Source of the DNA: Candidatus Poribacteria bacterium
GTDB taxonomy: Bacteria > Poribacteria > WGA-4E > WGA-3G
NCBI GenBank assembly: GCA_022823085.1
Contig: JAJDXV010000046.1
Span: 1-34,192, forward strand
Length of the DNA: 34,192 nt
Direction of reading: 5' to 3'
This document shows positions 7,365 through 15,813 of this stretch, piece by piece. Positions within the stretch are counted from its first letter, which is position 1, and each line of letters begins with the position of its first letter. The position numbers were made by a program, and so were the translations under genes. Under the pieces are notes generated by a model. It was not told the DNA's origin and did not search any database. It worked only from the letters and a program-made list of their open reading frames with translations.

Positions 7365-10352
7365 TCACTGGATGCTTTGATCACTCCGTTCTCCTTCTGG
7401 TCGACTGATTTTTAGGTCTTCAAAAGGTTCACCATTTGTGTCGGTAACCCGCAAATAGAATCCCCAACCTTCTTCCTCTTCGCATACCTTAACGAGGATA
7501 CTGTTTTTGCCGGACTTGAGTGTCACAGGAACCGTATAACGGTCAATTGTGGCACTATGGGATCCAGTATTTGTGAATACCTCTTCGCCGTTTAACCAGA
7601 TTTTCCCTTGGTCGTCGCTATCAAATTTAAGGAGGACTTCTTGTTCATCAGGCGAGGTAACGGCTGTAAAGGCATAAGCGACACCCCAGTCAACGTTGTC
7701 CCCGAGGCTGATATAGCCGTTGCGTGTAGCATCAGTGCTTTTTTCCCAACGGATCTGTTCGTCTATACCGCTGTATGTTTCGGTCATGTCAATCTGTGTT
7801 ATGTCTTCAGGAATGTATGCAGTGTCATAACCGATAGCATGCGTATTGTCAAACGGAGCGAGCACCAGCCATGCATCCTCAATGATGAAGCCAGTTTTCT
7901 GAATATGCGCTTCTGCTTTCTCAGGCATATCGTTATCATGATAGAACTCTGTAAATAAAAGGTGAATATTCAATTGGACACTCAGTTTGTCGGGCATAGC
8001 ATCCATCAATTTGTTCAGCATATCAAGGTAGTGTTTTTTGTCGTTAGGATTTTTGCCCATTTCGGCAATCTGTGCAATCAGTCGGCGTTGAGAACTTCCA
8101 AACGTTGTTGTTTCCAAGTCGTTTTTAAATTGCGCGAACGCATTTTTCCACTTGTTTTCGAGATAGGTCTGTTCCACTGTCGATATATAGCGCGCGTTCG
8201 CTTCATTTTCTGCGGTGCGTTCAACAAATTTCAACACTGTTTCCGAACGCCGTTCTCTGTTTTGGGGTGCTTCAACAGATTCGGGTTTTCGCGCGGTCGT
8301 GAGGGCTTCCTCCCAATCCCACAAAAGCACTGTTCCATCTCCGCCTGCACTCACAAGCGTCTTGCCATCCGGCGAAAATGCAAGCGTTTGGACCCTATTT
8401 GTATGTCCGTGAAGCGTCGTAATTTTTTCTCCCGATGTTAGGTCCCATAATTCAATGCCGCCGCTCTGTATAAGTCCGATAACAAGGACGGTATCATCTG
8501 GTGAAAACAGCACTCTGTTGCCCCAGACTTCGGGACCGTAGGATATTTCCTTAAAACCGATCTGCTTCAGGTTTCCCAACAAACGGAGCTTCTTCATACT
8601 TCCGACAGCCAGCAACGCGCCATCTGAGGAGAATGCCAAATCCATAATAGGATCCCGGTAACGATTGCCTGTTGGAGGCTCTTCCCCAAAAAAGGAAGTG
8701 AGCGATGTCCCGGCTTCCGTATCCCACATCTGAACATCTCCGCCCATGGTTCCACCAGCAAGCCTTTTCCCATCCGGTGAGAATTCCAAGGTTCGGATGG
8801 AGATATGGTTACGCTGGTCAGGGGCATCGTTTGGATCTGAGAGTGGTATATTAAGCGTTTTCCCTGTCTCTGTGTCCCACAAGCGAATTGCATTAGAACG
8901 CCTACCGGCTACGATTTTGCTGTCCGGCGAGAACGCCAAAGTTGAAGCACTACCCGGAAGAGACATCAATTCGCGTCCGGTGCGGACATCTGTCAACTGA
9001 AGCACACTATCCGTCCACGGTTCAGGTGAACTGCTGTTTGAACCGAAACCGACCAGTTTCGATCCATCCGGCGAGAGTACTAAATCCAGATACCAATCCC
9101 GAAACCTTGCTTCCTCAAGTGTCCTTTTCGTCTGGAGTGTGGTCTTTTGAGAGGTATTCAGATCCCAAAGCGTGATGATGCCGTTATACGCGACACTCAC
9201 AATCGTGGAAGTGTCTTTATAGAAGGCCGCGCCTCGCATCCACGAAAGGTGTCCACTGATCCGATGCTGTAACGGATCTCCTGTTGCTGTATTCCAAAAT
9301 CGGATAGTTCCATCCGAACTCCCGCTGGCAAGTGTAGTACCATCAGGTGAAAACGCTAACACGTCAATACTACTGAAATGCGCTGCGAGGGTGGCAAGAG
9401 GTTTTCCAGTCGTAGTATCCGACAATTGGACAATTTTATCCGCACCCGCACTGGCAAGTATTTTACCATCCGGGGAAAACACCAACACTATTGGTTCATA
9501 AGTGTGCTTGTGGAGCGTGATGGGTTCGGTACTATTGACGGTATCCCATAATTGTACTGTTGTATCCCGATTCCCACTGGCGAGGCGTGTACCGTCAGGT
9601 GAAAATGCCAACGCTAAAACGCTATTCCTATCTTCTATTAATCCTACCAGTTCATCTGGCACCAGAAGTTTCGCTACATGTTCTCTGATCGTAGATAACT
9701 TTTTGCCAGTTTTCGTGTCCCACAACTCAATATTTCCAATCTCCATTCCAATGGCGATTTTATCTTCCGTGAGTGCGTAGACTTCGCGATGAACGGAACC
9801 GGGGCGTTTTCCCAATTTGCTGACAGTCTGCTTGCCTGTTTCAATATCCAACCGACTAACCGTGTCTCTTGATTTACTCAAACTGATGAGTGTCTTGTCA
9901 TCTTCGGAAAAGCGCAATACTGCGGCAGCAGATGGCATATTGGAAAACGAGACTTCCTGACCGGTGGCTATCTCCCATAACTCGACTCCGTTTGCCCAAC
10001 GGCTCCCACCAACACTGGAGGCGTAATCGCCACCACCATTGATAAGGAAACGTCCGTCAGGTGAAAACGCAATCCGTTCACATACGCCTGCGAATAGCGT
10101 TATTTCTTTACCTGTTTGGACATCGTACAACCACACACCGATGTCGGTTCCAACCGCGAGTTGCGTGCCGTCTGGTGAAAATTGGATAGCGTTAATATCT
10201 CCTTTGCCCAGACGCATTTTCGCTGCTTTCGGCAATTCCCACTGCGGATAGGTGTCAACAATTTCGTCGGTTTGTGCACCAGCAAATGGTAGTAGGCAGG
10301 TTATAAGATATAGGACACACACGATAGTGATCTGCTTTTCACGTCCCAACAT
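7365..10352 (-). CDS. secreted WD40-repeat protein with C-terminal beta-sandwich domain
   Basis: A 995-residue protein with an N-terminal signal peptide (about residues 1-26, cleavage after FAGA). Roughly a dozen WD40 blades (FSPDGxxLAxG...xLWD) fill residues 40-690, enough for two propellers. A helical linker (about 700-800) and a beta-sandwich (about 815-985) follow. The sandwich contains FDSDDQGKIWLNGEEVF and SGKNSILVKVCEEEEGWGFY, typical of carbohydrate-associated jelly-roll modules that end extracytoplasmic proteins. It probably acts as a periplasmic or surface scaffold or sensor. AAGGAG lies 8 bases upstream of ATG, 65 bases after the stop of the paralogous sigma-linked WD40 gene. The blade region is clearly homologous to that gene (shared KAAKMRLGKGDINAIQFSPD-like opening), so the pair is a tandem duplication. 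Ligand unknown. Confidence 0.87.
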   Translation of the reverse strand: MLGREKQITIVCVLYLITCLLPFAGAQTDEIVDTYPQWELPKAAKMRLGKGDINAIQFSPDGTQLAVGTDIGVWLYDVQTGKEITLFAGVCERIAFSPDGRFLINGGGDYASSVGGSRWANGVELWEIATGQEVSFSNMPSAAAVLRFSEDDKTLISLSKSRDTVSRLDIETGKQTVSKLGKRPGSVHREVYALTEDKIAIGMEIGNIELWDTKTGKKLSTIREHVAKLLVPDELVGLIEDRNSVLALAFSPDGTRLASGNRDTTVQLWDTVNSTEPITLHKHTYEPIVLVFSPDGKILASAGADKIVQLSDTTTGKPLATLAAHFSSIDVLAFSPDGTTLASGSSDGTIRFWNTATGDPLQHRISGHLSWMRGAAFYKDTSTIVSVAYNGIITLWDLNTSQKTTLQTKRTLEEARFRDWYLDLVLSPDGSKLVGFGSNSSSPEPWTDSVLQLTDVRTGRELMSLPGSASTLAFSPDSKIVAGRRSNAIRLWDTETGKTLNIPLSDPNDAPDQRNHISIRTLEFSPDGKRLAGGTMGGDVQMWDTEAGTSLTSFFGEEPPTGNRYRDPIMDLAFSSDGALLAVGSMKKLRLLGNLKQIGFKEISYGPEVWGNRVLFSPDDTVLVIGLIQSGGIELWDLTSGEKITTLHGHTNRVQTLAFSPDGKTLVSAGGDGTVLLWDWEEALTTARKPESVEAPQNRERRSETVLKFVERTAENEANARYISTVEQTYLENKWKNAFAQFKNDLETTTFGSSQRRLIAQIAEMGKNPNDKKHYLDMLNKLMDAMPDKLSVQLNIHLLFTEFYHDNDMPEKAEAHIQKTGFIIEDAWLVLAPFDNTHAIGYDTAYIPEDITQIDMTETYSGIDEQIRWEKSTDATRNGYISLGDNVDWGVAYAFTAVTSPDEQEVLLKFDSDDQGKIWLNGEEVFTNTGSHSATIDRYTVPVTLKSGKNSILVKVCEEEEGWGFYLRVTDTNGEPFEDLKISRPEGERSDQSIQ

Positions 10353-10417
10353 GCAAAATACTCCTTGAGCAAATAGAAATGTGGAGAGAAGAACCTAAAA
10401 CTTTCATCGGTTTTGAA

Positions 10418-12868
10418 TTATTCTAACATATTTTTATCTTTAGATGTGTTTTTGAGTGCTTCATCCCAATCCCAGACCAGAATTGTACCATCCTGCCCTG
10501 TACTGACCAACGTTTTACTATCGGGAGAAAATACCAATGTTTCCACCGGTCCCGTGTGCCCCTCAAGTGTGGTAAGTTGATCCCCGGTTGTAATATCCCA
10601 TAACTCAATTTCGCCATTTCTACGTCCAATGACAAGTATGGTGGAGTCCGGTGAAAACACCAATACCTCGCTTTGACCGCGTACGTCCTTAAAGCCGATC
10701 TGTCTTTCACCCTCTAACAACCGAATGCGTATATGTGTGTCACTTCCCACGGCAAGCATTGCCCCATCCGGAGAGAACGCCAAAGTCCTAATAGTATCCC
10801 GACCGTGATGACCTTTCTGAGGCTCTGCTCTAAGGAAGGTGTTTAACGCCTCTCCGGTTTCCGAATTCCATATCTGAACATCTCCTCTCCGGGTTCCACT
10901 GGTAAGTCTTTTCCCATCTGGTGAGAACGTTAAAGCACCAATTGTATCATACCATGATACATCAGTTTCATTGGTCGGATCTACAAGGAAAATCTCTAAC
11001 GTTTTACCAGTCTCCGTATCCCACAAGCGAATGCTAACTCCATGGTCGAAGGCAACCTTTTTTTCATCAGGTGAAAAAGTCAAATTTTGACCAACGCCAT
11101 ACGTCTTTGTCAGCTCACGTCCGGTTTTGACATCCGTTATACGAATTACATCGTCTGACGGTGGTGTAGAAATAGAGTGCCCGAAACCTGCCGCAAAGAA
11201 TATATCGCCTTTTGTGTCGACGCTGGCAAGTTTTGTGCCATCCAGCGAAAATGCTAAATAGCGTAACAAATCCCGATCTCCTGCCATCTGGAGGGCGTTT
11301 TTTTCTGATGTCTCCAAATCCCAAAAGGTAATTGTGCCGTTAAACGCGACGCTGACAAACGTGGAACTATCTTTCAGGAAAGTTCCTGCTTTTACCCACT
11401 GTGTGTGTCCAGTGATACGGTTTGACAGTGCATCTCCAGTTTCGATATCCCAGAATCGGATCGTGCCGTCTGTACTCCCACTTGCAAGCGTGCTACCGTC
11501 CGGTAAAAACGTTAGCGCAGCAATACCGCTTAGATGTCCGGTAAGCGTTGCGAGATGTTCTCCAGTGGCGGTATTCCATAGCTGCACCGTTTTATCAGTA
11601 CTGCCACTGGCGAGCCGCTTTCCATTTGGTGAGAATGCTAACGCGTTCACCCAACCCGTGTGTTTTCGTAGAATAATCGGTTCGTCACTGTCGATGGCAG
11701 TATCCCATAATCGTACCGTTGTATCCGTACTTCCACTGGCAAGTTGCGTGCCATCCGGCGAAAACGCCAAAGTTAGAACGTGTGTGTCGAGCGACGGATC
11801 CTGATCCTCCACAGCATGTCCGTTGAGAGTGGTTAGTTTTTTACCCGTTGTTGTGTCCCACAAACGGATTTTACCGTCCCTCTTTCCGCCTGCAACGCTA
11901 TCGTGCGTAAACGTATAGACTTCGATAATATGTCCCAAGGAGTCGGGTTGTCCTTCAAGATTCGTTACATCTTTCTCGCCTGTTTCAATATCTAACCTGC
12001 TAATTGTGGCACCCCAGCTGTCCACACTAACAAGCGTTTTGCCGTCTTCAGAGAAACGTAACGCTGTCGCAGGACGAGATTCACTGGTGGATGAGATTTT
12101 CCTACCGGTAGTTATTTCCCACAATTGAAGTTCTTTTTCACGCTTACCAAACCCGCCATTTGCAAGAAAGCGAGCATCGGGTGAAAACGCAAGCGATTCA
12201 CAGACCCCTGTGAATAACGCAGTCTCTTTACCTGTTTTCACATCATAAAGCCATATCCCCATATCGTTACCCACAGCGAGTCGAGTACCGTCGGGTGAGA
12301 ACTGCATATCATTAATTCCACCCTTCCCCAAACGCATTTTTGCTGCTCTCGGCAACTCCCACTTTGAATAATGTTTCATGAATGCCTCCGCTTGTGCTTC
12401 GTCCGCCGGGGTTTGTGCCTCGTTGGATTGCTGCTCAGAATTTTTGTCCTTACCCGCGTTCGCAGTTTCAATTTGTGTCCTTGCATCAGGCTTTGACACA
12501 AGGTTCAGCACAAGGGGTGCCTCAATAATGTCAACTGTCATTTCTGATGAAGCATCGAAACTATAAGGTTGCTGGAATCGAATTGCGTATTGATGGCTGC
12601 CGATACCAAGTAATATTAATACTGCTATAACTGTGGAAGCGGCGATTGCCCACGGTATGAACGGTTTACTACTGGTCGGTGCAATCGGTTTGATACGCGC
12701 GATCTCACGCATAATATTCTCTGTGAGATGTGGTGTGATCTGGAAATGGTCTAACGCCTCTCGAATCATCGGTTCCTCCTTCTTTAAACGGTGCCGCGCA
12801 CGACTCAGACGACTCTTAATCGTATTTGCGGATACCCCTAAAAACTCACTGATCTCTTTGCAGGTCAT
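10418..12868 (-). CDS. sigma region 4 / transmembrane / WD40 fusion protein
   Basis: From ATG at 12868 the product has 816 residues. Residues 1-30 are an ECF sigma region 4 helix-turn-helix (CKEISEFLGVSANTIKSRLS, then RARHRLKK). Residues 71-91 form one transmembrane helix (PWAIAASTVIAVLILLGIG). A low-complexity linker follows, then about a dozen WD40 blades from 170 to 805, predicted to lie outside the membrane. This architecture would put a DNA- or RNAP-binding head in the cytoplasm and a sensor outside. The frame stays open upstream to 12954 (KLLAKLQESERTVITLFYFA), completing region 4, but there is no start there. The missing sigma region 2 and the real gene start lie in another frame (12865-13026). 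Translation may reinitiate at this ATG, which overlaps the upstream TGA as ATGA. It is paralogous to the neighbouring secreted WD40 protein. Confidence 0.8.
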   Translation of the reverse strand: MTCKEISEFLGVSANTIKSRLSRARHRLKKEEPMIREALDHFQITPHLTENIMREIARIKPIAPTSSKPFIPWAIAASTVIAVLILLGIGSHQYAIRFQQPYSFDASSEMTVDIIEAPLVLNLVSKPDARTQIETANAGKDKNSEQQSNEAQTPADEAQAEAFMKHYSKWELPRAAKMRLGKGGINDMQFSPDGTRLAVGNDMGIWLYDVKTGKETALFTGVCESLAFSPDARFLANGGFGKREKELQLWEITTGRKISSTSESRPATALRFSEDGKTLVSVDSWGATISRLDIETGEKDVTNLEGQPDSLGHIIEVYTFTHDSVAGGKRDGKIRLWDTTTGKKLTTLNGHAVEDQDPSLDTHVLTLAFSPDGTQLASGSTDTTVRLWDTAIDSDEPIILRKHTGWVNALAFSPNGKRLASGSTDKTVQLWNTATGEHLATLTGHLSGIAALTFLPDGSTLASGSTDGTIRFWDIETGDALSNRITGHTQWVKAGTFLKDSSTFVSVAFNGTITFWDLETSEKNALQMAGDRDLLRYLAFSLDGTKLASVDTKGDIFFAAGFGHSISTPPSDDVIRITDVKTGRELTKTYGVGQNLTFSPDEKKVAFDHGVSIRLWDTETGKTLEIFLVDPTNETDVSWYDTIGALTFSPDGKRLTSGTRRGDVQIWNSETGEALNTFLRAEPQKGHHGRDTIRTLAFSPDGAMLAVGSDTHIRIRLLEGERQIGFKDVRGQSEVLVFSPDSTILVIGRRNGEIELWDITTGDQLTTLEGHTGPVETLVFSPDSKTLVSTGQDGTILVWDWDEALKNTSKDKNMLE

Positions 12869-13026
12869 TTCCGCGAAATAGAAGAGCGTGATGACAGTCC
12901 TCTCGCTCTCTTGCAGTTTCGCAAGCAGCTTTTTACCTGTTTCTGATATTTTTTCACAAGTTCAGCGAAAGCGTTATCATCGCCGTTGAGCGTGCGGTAG
13001 ATTAATGCTGCATCAGTGTTTTTCAT
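12865..13026 (-). pseudogene. N-terminal fragment of ECF sigma factor (regions 2.2-2.4 deleted)
   Basis: Starts at ATG 13026, preceded by a strong GGAGGTG ribosome site. The first 31 residues (LIYRTLNGDDNAFAELVKKY, then QKQV) match the beginning of ECF sigma region 2. Right after Val31 the sequence jumps to the region 4 leader KKLLAKLQESER, but in the -1 frame. The zero frame reads nonsense to a TGA at 12865-12867 that overlaps the ATG of the WD40 fusion. One more A in the A5 run (12930-12934 on the complementary strand) would make the whole reading frame continuous to 10418. Even then roughly a hundred residues of region 2.2-2.4 and the linker, which bind core polymerase and the -10 element, would be missing compared with a normal ECF sigma. 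Confidence 0.7.
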
Positions 13027-13051
13027 AGTTCACCTCCGATAGTGCTATAGT

Positions 13052-13079
13052 GACGCTATTTAGGGGTGAAACGGTTGCA
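13052..13079 (-). promoter_or_regulatory. ECF-type promoter of the sigma-WD40 locus
   Basis: On the minus strand TGCAACC (13073-13079) is followed after 17 bases by CGTC (13052-13055), the AAC...CGT pattern recognised by many ECF sigma factors. GGAGGTG and the ATG at 13026 follow closely. ECF genes are often self-activated, so this site suggests that the ancestral sigma drove its own gene. The remaining 13080-13252 shows no gene. Confidence 0.55.
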
Positions 13080-13252
13080 TAATTCTGCAAAACGTAAGAG
13101 TTTATTAGGATAAGGGCGGGTAAAATTCGAGCTATGATTCAAGTTTCCACCGTTAGTATACAACAATTTGCTGGACAATACCATGCTTTTTCATAGAAAT
13201 TCCAACAATTAACAACTGATAGCTGAAAATCTCTACGAATATAAAATTCCTT

Positions 13253-13281
13253 TTTCAAAAAAGGGTGATGTATGTTATAAT
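13253..13281 (+). promoter_or_regulatory. candidate extended -10 promoter of hisC
   Basis: A perfect TATAAT (13276-13281) is preceded by TGT, giving an extended -10 element. The -35 region TTTCAA (13253-13258), 17 bases upstream, is poor. An inverted repeat CCTTTTT/AAAAAGG covers the -35 area. hisC begins 74 bases downstream. Confidence 0.5.
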
Positions 13282-13355
13282 AAAATTGAATTTGGACATA
13301 TCAGTAGACATACCTACGTAAAAAGACACAGAAAAATTGAGATGCAAAAGACACT

Positions 13356-14438
13356 ATGCTAAAACCGAAACCGGGTATTGACACGATTCAACCCTATCAA
13401 GGGGGTAAGCCAATCGAAGAAGTCCAGCGCGAGTTGGGCATCACCGATATTATCAAACTGGCATCGAATGAGAACCCGTTGGGGCCATCGCCGTTGGCGG
13501 TACAGGCGATTGCTGAGAGTGCCGTCCAAGTACATCTCTATCCGGATGGCAATGCCTACTATCTTAAAAAGGAACTTGCGGAGCATCTGAAGGTTTCCGC
13601 TGAAAATCTAATTTTAGGGAACGGTTCCAACGATGTGCTGCAGTTAATCGCCGAGGCATACATAGCACCGGGCGATGAAGTCATCTATGCAGCGGGCGCG
13701 TTTGTCGTTTATAGCCTTGTGACGAAGTTGTGCAACGCGACGGCGGTTGTCGTGCCGATGGCGAACGACACGCACGACCTCTCGGCTATGGCAACGGCGA
13801 TCACCGATAAAACAAAAGTTATCTTCGTCGCGAATCCGAACAACCCGACCGGTACGATGGTCACAGCAGACGAAACAGCGGCGTTTATGGCACAGGTGCC
13901 GGATGATGTACTTGTCGTTTTTGATGAGGCTTACTATGAGTATGTTGCGCGTTCGGACTACCCGAAGACATTGCCTTATGTGCTGGCGGGACGGAATTTT
14001 GTCATCACGCGCACCTTTTCTAAAATTTATGGGTTGGCAGGGCTACGTATCGGCTACGGTATTGCGCCGCCTGCGTTGGTTGAAACGTTAAATCGGGTAC
14101 GTCAACCGTTCAATTGTAGTTTAGTCGGACAGGCAGCGGCACGTGCAGCACTGAAAGATACTGCTCACGTTAAGGAAAGCCAGAAAAGCAACACAGCAGG
14201 GAAGGCACTCCTCTATAAGGCATTTGACGACATGGGGCTGCGTTATATCGAAACAGAGGGCAATTTTATCATGTTGCACGTGGAATCATCGGGAACAGAG
14301 ATCACCGATGCCCTTCTGAAACAGGGAGTCATCGTGCGTCCGATGGCGGGATACGGCTACCCGAACGCAATCCGCGTAACAATCGGTACACAACAGGAAA
14401 ATGAGAGATTTATCAGGGCAGTAAGAAATAGTGTTTAG
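13356..14438 (+). CDS. hisC: histidinol-phosphate aminotransferase
   Basis: PLP-dependent class I/II aminotransferase, 360 residues, converting imidazole-acetol phosphate and glutamate to L-histidinol phosphate and 2-oxoglutarate, step seven of histidine synthesis. Family signatures are present in order: KLASNENPLGPSP (34-46), NPNNPTG (160-166), DEAYYEY (190-196), the PLP-binding SK (Lys223 in TFSKIYGLAG) and phosphate-binding Arg231 (LRIGYG). A short upstream ATG (13342) gives only six codons and is rejected. It is monocistronic or leads the following two small genes (42-base gap), and lies apart from the hisZGS operon at 22820-26437. No histidine leader peptide was seen in front of it. Confidence 0.94.
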   Translation: MLKPKPGIDTIQPYQGGKPIEEVQRELGITDIIKLASNENPLGPSPLAVQAIAESAVQVHLYPDGNAYYLKKELAEHLKVSAENLILGNGSNDVLQLIAEAYIAPGDEVIYAAGAFVVYSLVTKLCNATAVVVPMANDTHDLSAMATAITDKTKVIFVANPNNPTGTMVTADETAAFMAQVPDDVLVVFDEAYYEYVARSDYPKTLPYVLAGRNFVITRTFSKIYGLAGLRIGYGIAPPALVETLNRVRQPFNCSLVGQAAARAALKDTAHVKESQKSNTAGKALLYKAFDDMGLRYIETEGNFIMLHVESSGTEITDALLKQGVIVRPMAGYGYPNAIRVTIGTQQENERFIRAVRNSV

Positions 14439-14480
14439 TATACTTTATCAATAGATTTTCAAAAGTTAGGGAGATTTGCA

Positions 14481-14969
14481 ATGCTAAATGTGCCAGCTAT
14501 GCTGTTATGGATGCTCTGTGTTCTTTTTGGAGTTTTCATAGCCCTTTCCGTTATTTCCACAGGGATGGGACAAACGCCGCCGGATGCTACACCAAATAAC
14601 CCAGTACCATCACAGTTGAAAACCGTGTCAGGCAACACTATACAACCGCAGTCAGATACTTTAACGATTATCCAAGAGATACATGCATCAGAAAAACGAA
14701 TAAGCGATGAAGTACAAAATCTTCACAAAGAGATGGGAGCTCTAAAAACTGACATAGCAGTTCTGAAAACCAGAGTGAATACTATACAATGGGGCATGAC
14801 TATAATTGGCGCGCCTATTCTTATCTACCTTATAACTCTGGGGATACAAAAGTTACCTAAGCGCGGCAGTAAAACTGAGGCAATTCCTGAAAATAGTCAA
14901 TCCTCGGAAGACACTGAAGACAGAGATCAGCTATCCAGCGGGGATGAACATCCAAGTTATGTTCCATAG
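14481..14969 (+). CDS. small membrane protein with coiled-coil segment
   Basis: A 162-residue protein. An N-terminal hydrophobic helix (about 5-29) is followed by a Pro/Thr/Asn-rich spacer, then a heptad-like coiled coil (about 62-102, EIHASEKRISDEVQNLHKEM and following). A second membrane span (about 104-124) precedes a charged, Ser/Glu-rich tail. The layout places the coiled coil between two membrane anchors. GGGAG lies 8 bases before the ATG. Its stop overlaps the ribosome-binding site of the following TPR gene, so the two are probably co-expressed. No family recognised. Confidence 0.65.
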   Translation: MLNVPAMLLWMLCVLFGVFIALSVISTGMGQTPPDATPNNPVPSQLKTVSGNTIQPQSDTLTIIQEIHASEKRISDEVQNLHKEMGALKTDIAVLKTRVNTIQWGMTIIGAPILIYLITLGIQKLPKRGSKTEAIPENSQSSEDTEDRDQLSSGDEHPSYVP

Positions 14970-14982
14970 GAGGAAGGTTTTA

Positions 14983-15780
14983 ATGAAAAAAACAACCCAC
15001 TCTATTAAGGAAGATGCATCCGAAGAGACATACCTTCACAATGGCAATACTTTATACGATCAAAAGAAGTATGAAGCAGCAATTTTGGAGTATGACAAGG
15101 CAATAAACTTGAGTCCTACTCTTGTAGAAGCCTACTACAAACGCGGGAAAGCCAAGTTTGAACTTAGACGATACTTTGAAGCTATCTCTAATTTTGACAA
15201 GGTAATCCGTATGGACCCTGAATTTGAAAATGTTTATAACGCACGGGGTATTTCTAAAGTTGAGCTGGGACACCATGAGGCGGCTATCCCTGATTTTGAC
15301 GAGGCGATACACTTGAATCCGAACTCTGCAACTGCCTATAATAACCGTGGAAAAGCAAAGGATCAATTGGGACACTCTGAAGATGCTATCTCTGACTTTG
15401 ACGAGGCGATACGCTTGAATCCGAACTCTGCAACTGCCTATAATAATCGGGGTATTGCCAAAGCGAAACTAAAAAAATATTTTGAAGCTATCTCTGATTT
15501 TGACGAGATGATCCATCTCAAGCCGGACTCCGCAAGGGCTTATCACAACCGTGCGCTTACCAAGGATGCCTTGAAACATCCCGAAGCGGCTATCTCTGAC
15601 TTTAACGAAGCGATCCGTCTAAATCCAAACTTTACGCGAGCCTTTTACTGCCGAGGAAAAGCGAAAGCCTCGTTGGGACACCACGAAGATGCCAAGAGAG
15701 ATTTCAAAACCGCCTTAGATTTGGCAGAGAAGGAAGGTGATGAAGAGCTCCTGGCACAGATTAAACCAATGCTCTCATGA
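14983..15780 (+). CDS. tetratricopeptide-repeat protein (7 TPR units)
   Basis: 265 residues made almost entirely of seven 34-residue TPR units with the usual pattern (AYNNRGxAKxxLGxxEAAIxDFDEAIRLNPN). TPR arrays bind peptides or proteins. There is no signal peptide, so it is probably cytoplasmic. An in-frame ATG at 14944 lies inside the preceding gene; ATG 14983 is chosen because GGAGG (14969-14973) lies 9 bases upstream of it. Units three to five share long identical DNA, a sign of recent repeat expansion. Partner unknown; the membrane coiled-coil protein encoded just upstream is the obvious candidate. Confidence 0.85.
   Translation: MKKTTHSIKEDASEETYLHNGNTLYDQKKYEAAILEYDKAINLSPTLVEAYYKRGKAKFELRRYFEAISNFDKVIRMDPEFENVYNARGISKVELGHHEAAIPDFDEAIHLNPNSATAYNNRGKAKDQLGHSEDAISDFDEAIRLNPNSATAYNNRGIAKAKLKKYFEAISDFDEMIHLKPDSARAYHNRALTKDALKHPEAAISDFNEAIRLNPNFTRAFYCRGKAKASLGHHEDAKRDFKTALDLAEKEGDEELLAQIKPMLS
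15298..15449 (+). repeat. near-identical 102-bp TPR unit duplication
   Basis: The 50 bases at 15298-15347 recur at 15400-15449 with two differences. The spacing is exactly 102 bases, one 34-codon TPR unit. The other TPR units in this gene share protein consensus but are much more diverged in DNA, so this copy arose recently or is being homogenised. Confidence 0.8.
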
Positions 15781-15813
15781 TATTGAGAACAAAGCAAGAG
15801 ACAAAACTTTAAT

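Noticed and set aside
11334..11804. 156-codon plus-strand ORF opposite the WD40 fusion gene
   Set aside because: Periodic translation that simply mirrors the WD40 repeats on the other strand.
12928..12955. Programmed -1 frameshift site in the sigma-WD40 gene
   Set aside because: G AAA AAA and A AAA AGC do not give good re-pairing in both ribosomal sites; a lost A or assembly error, or ATGA re-initiation, is simpler.
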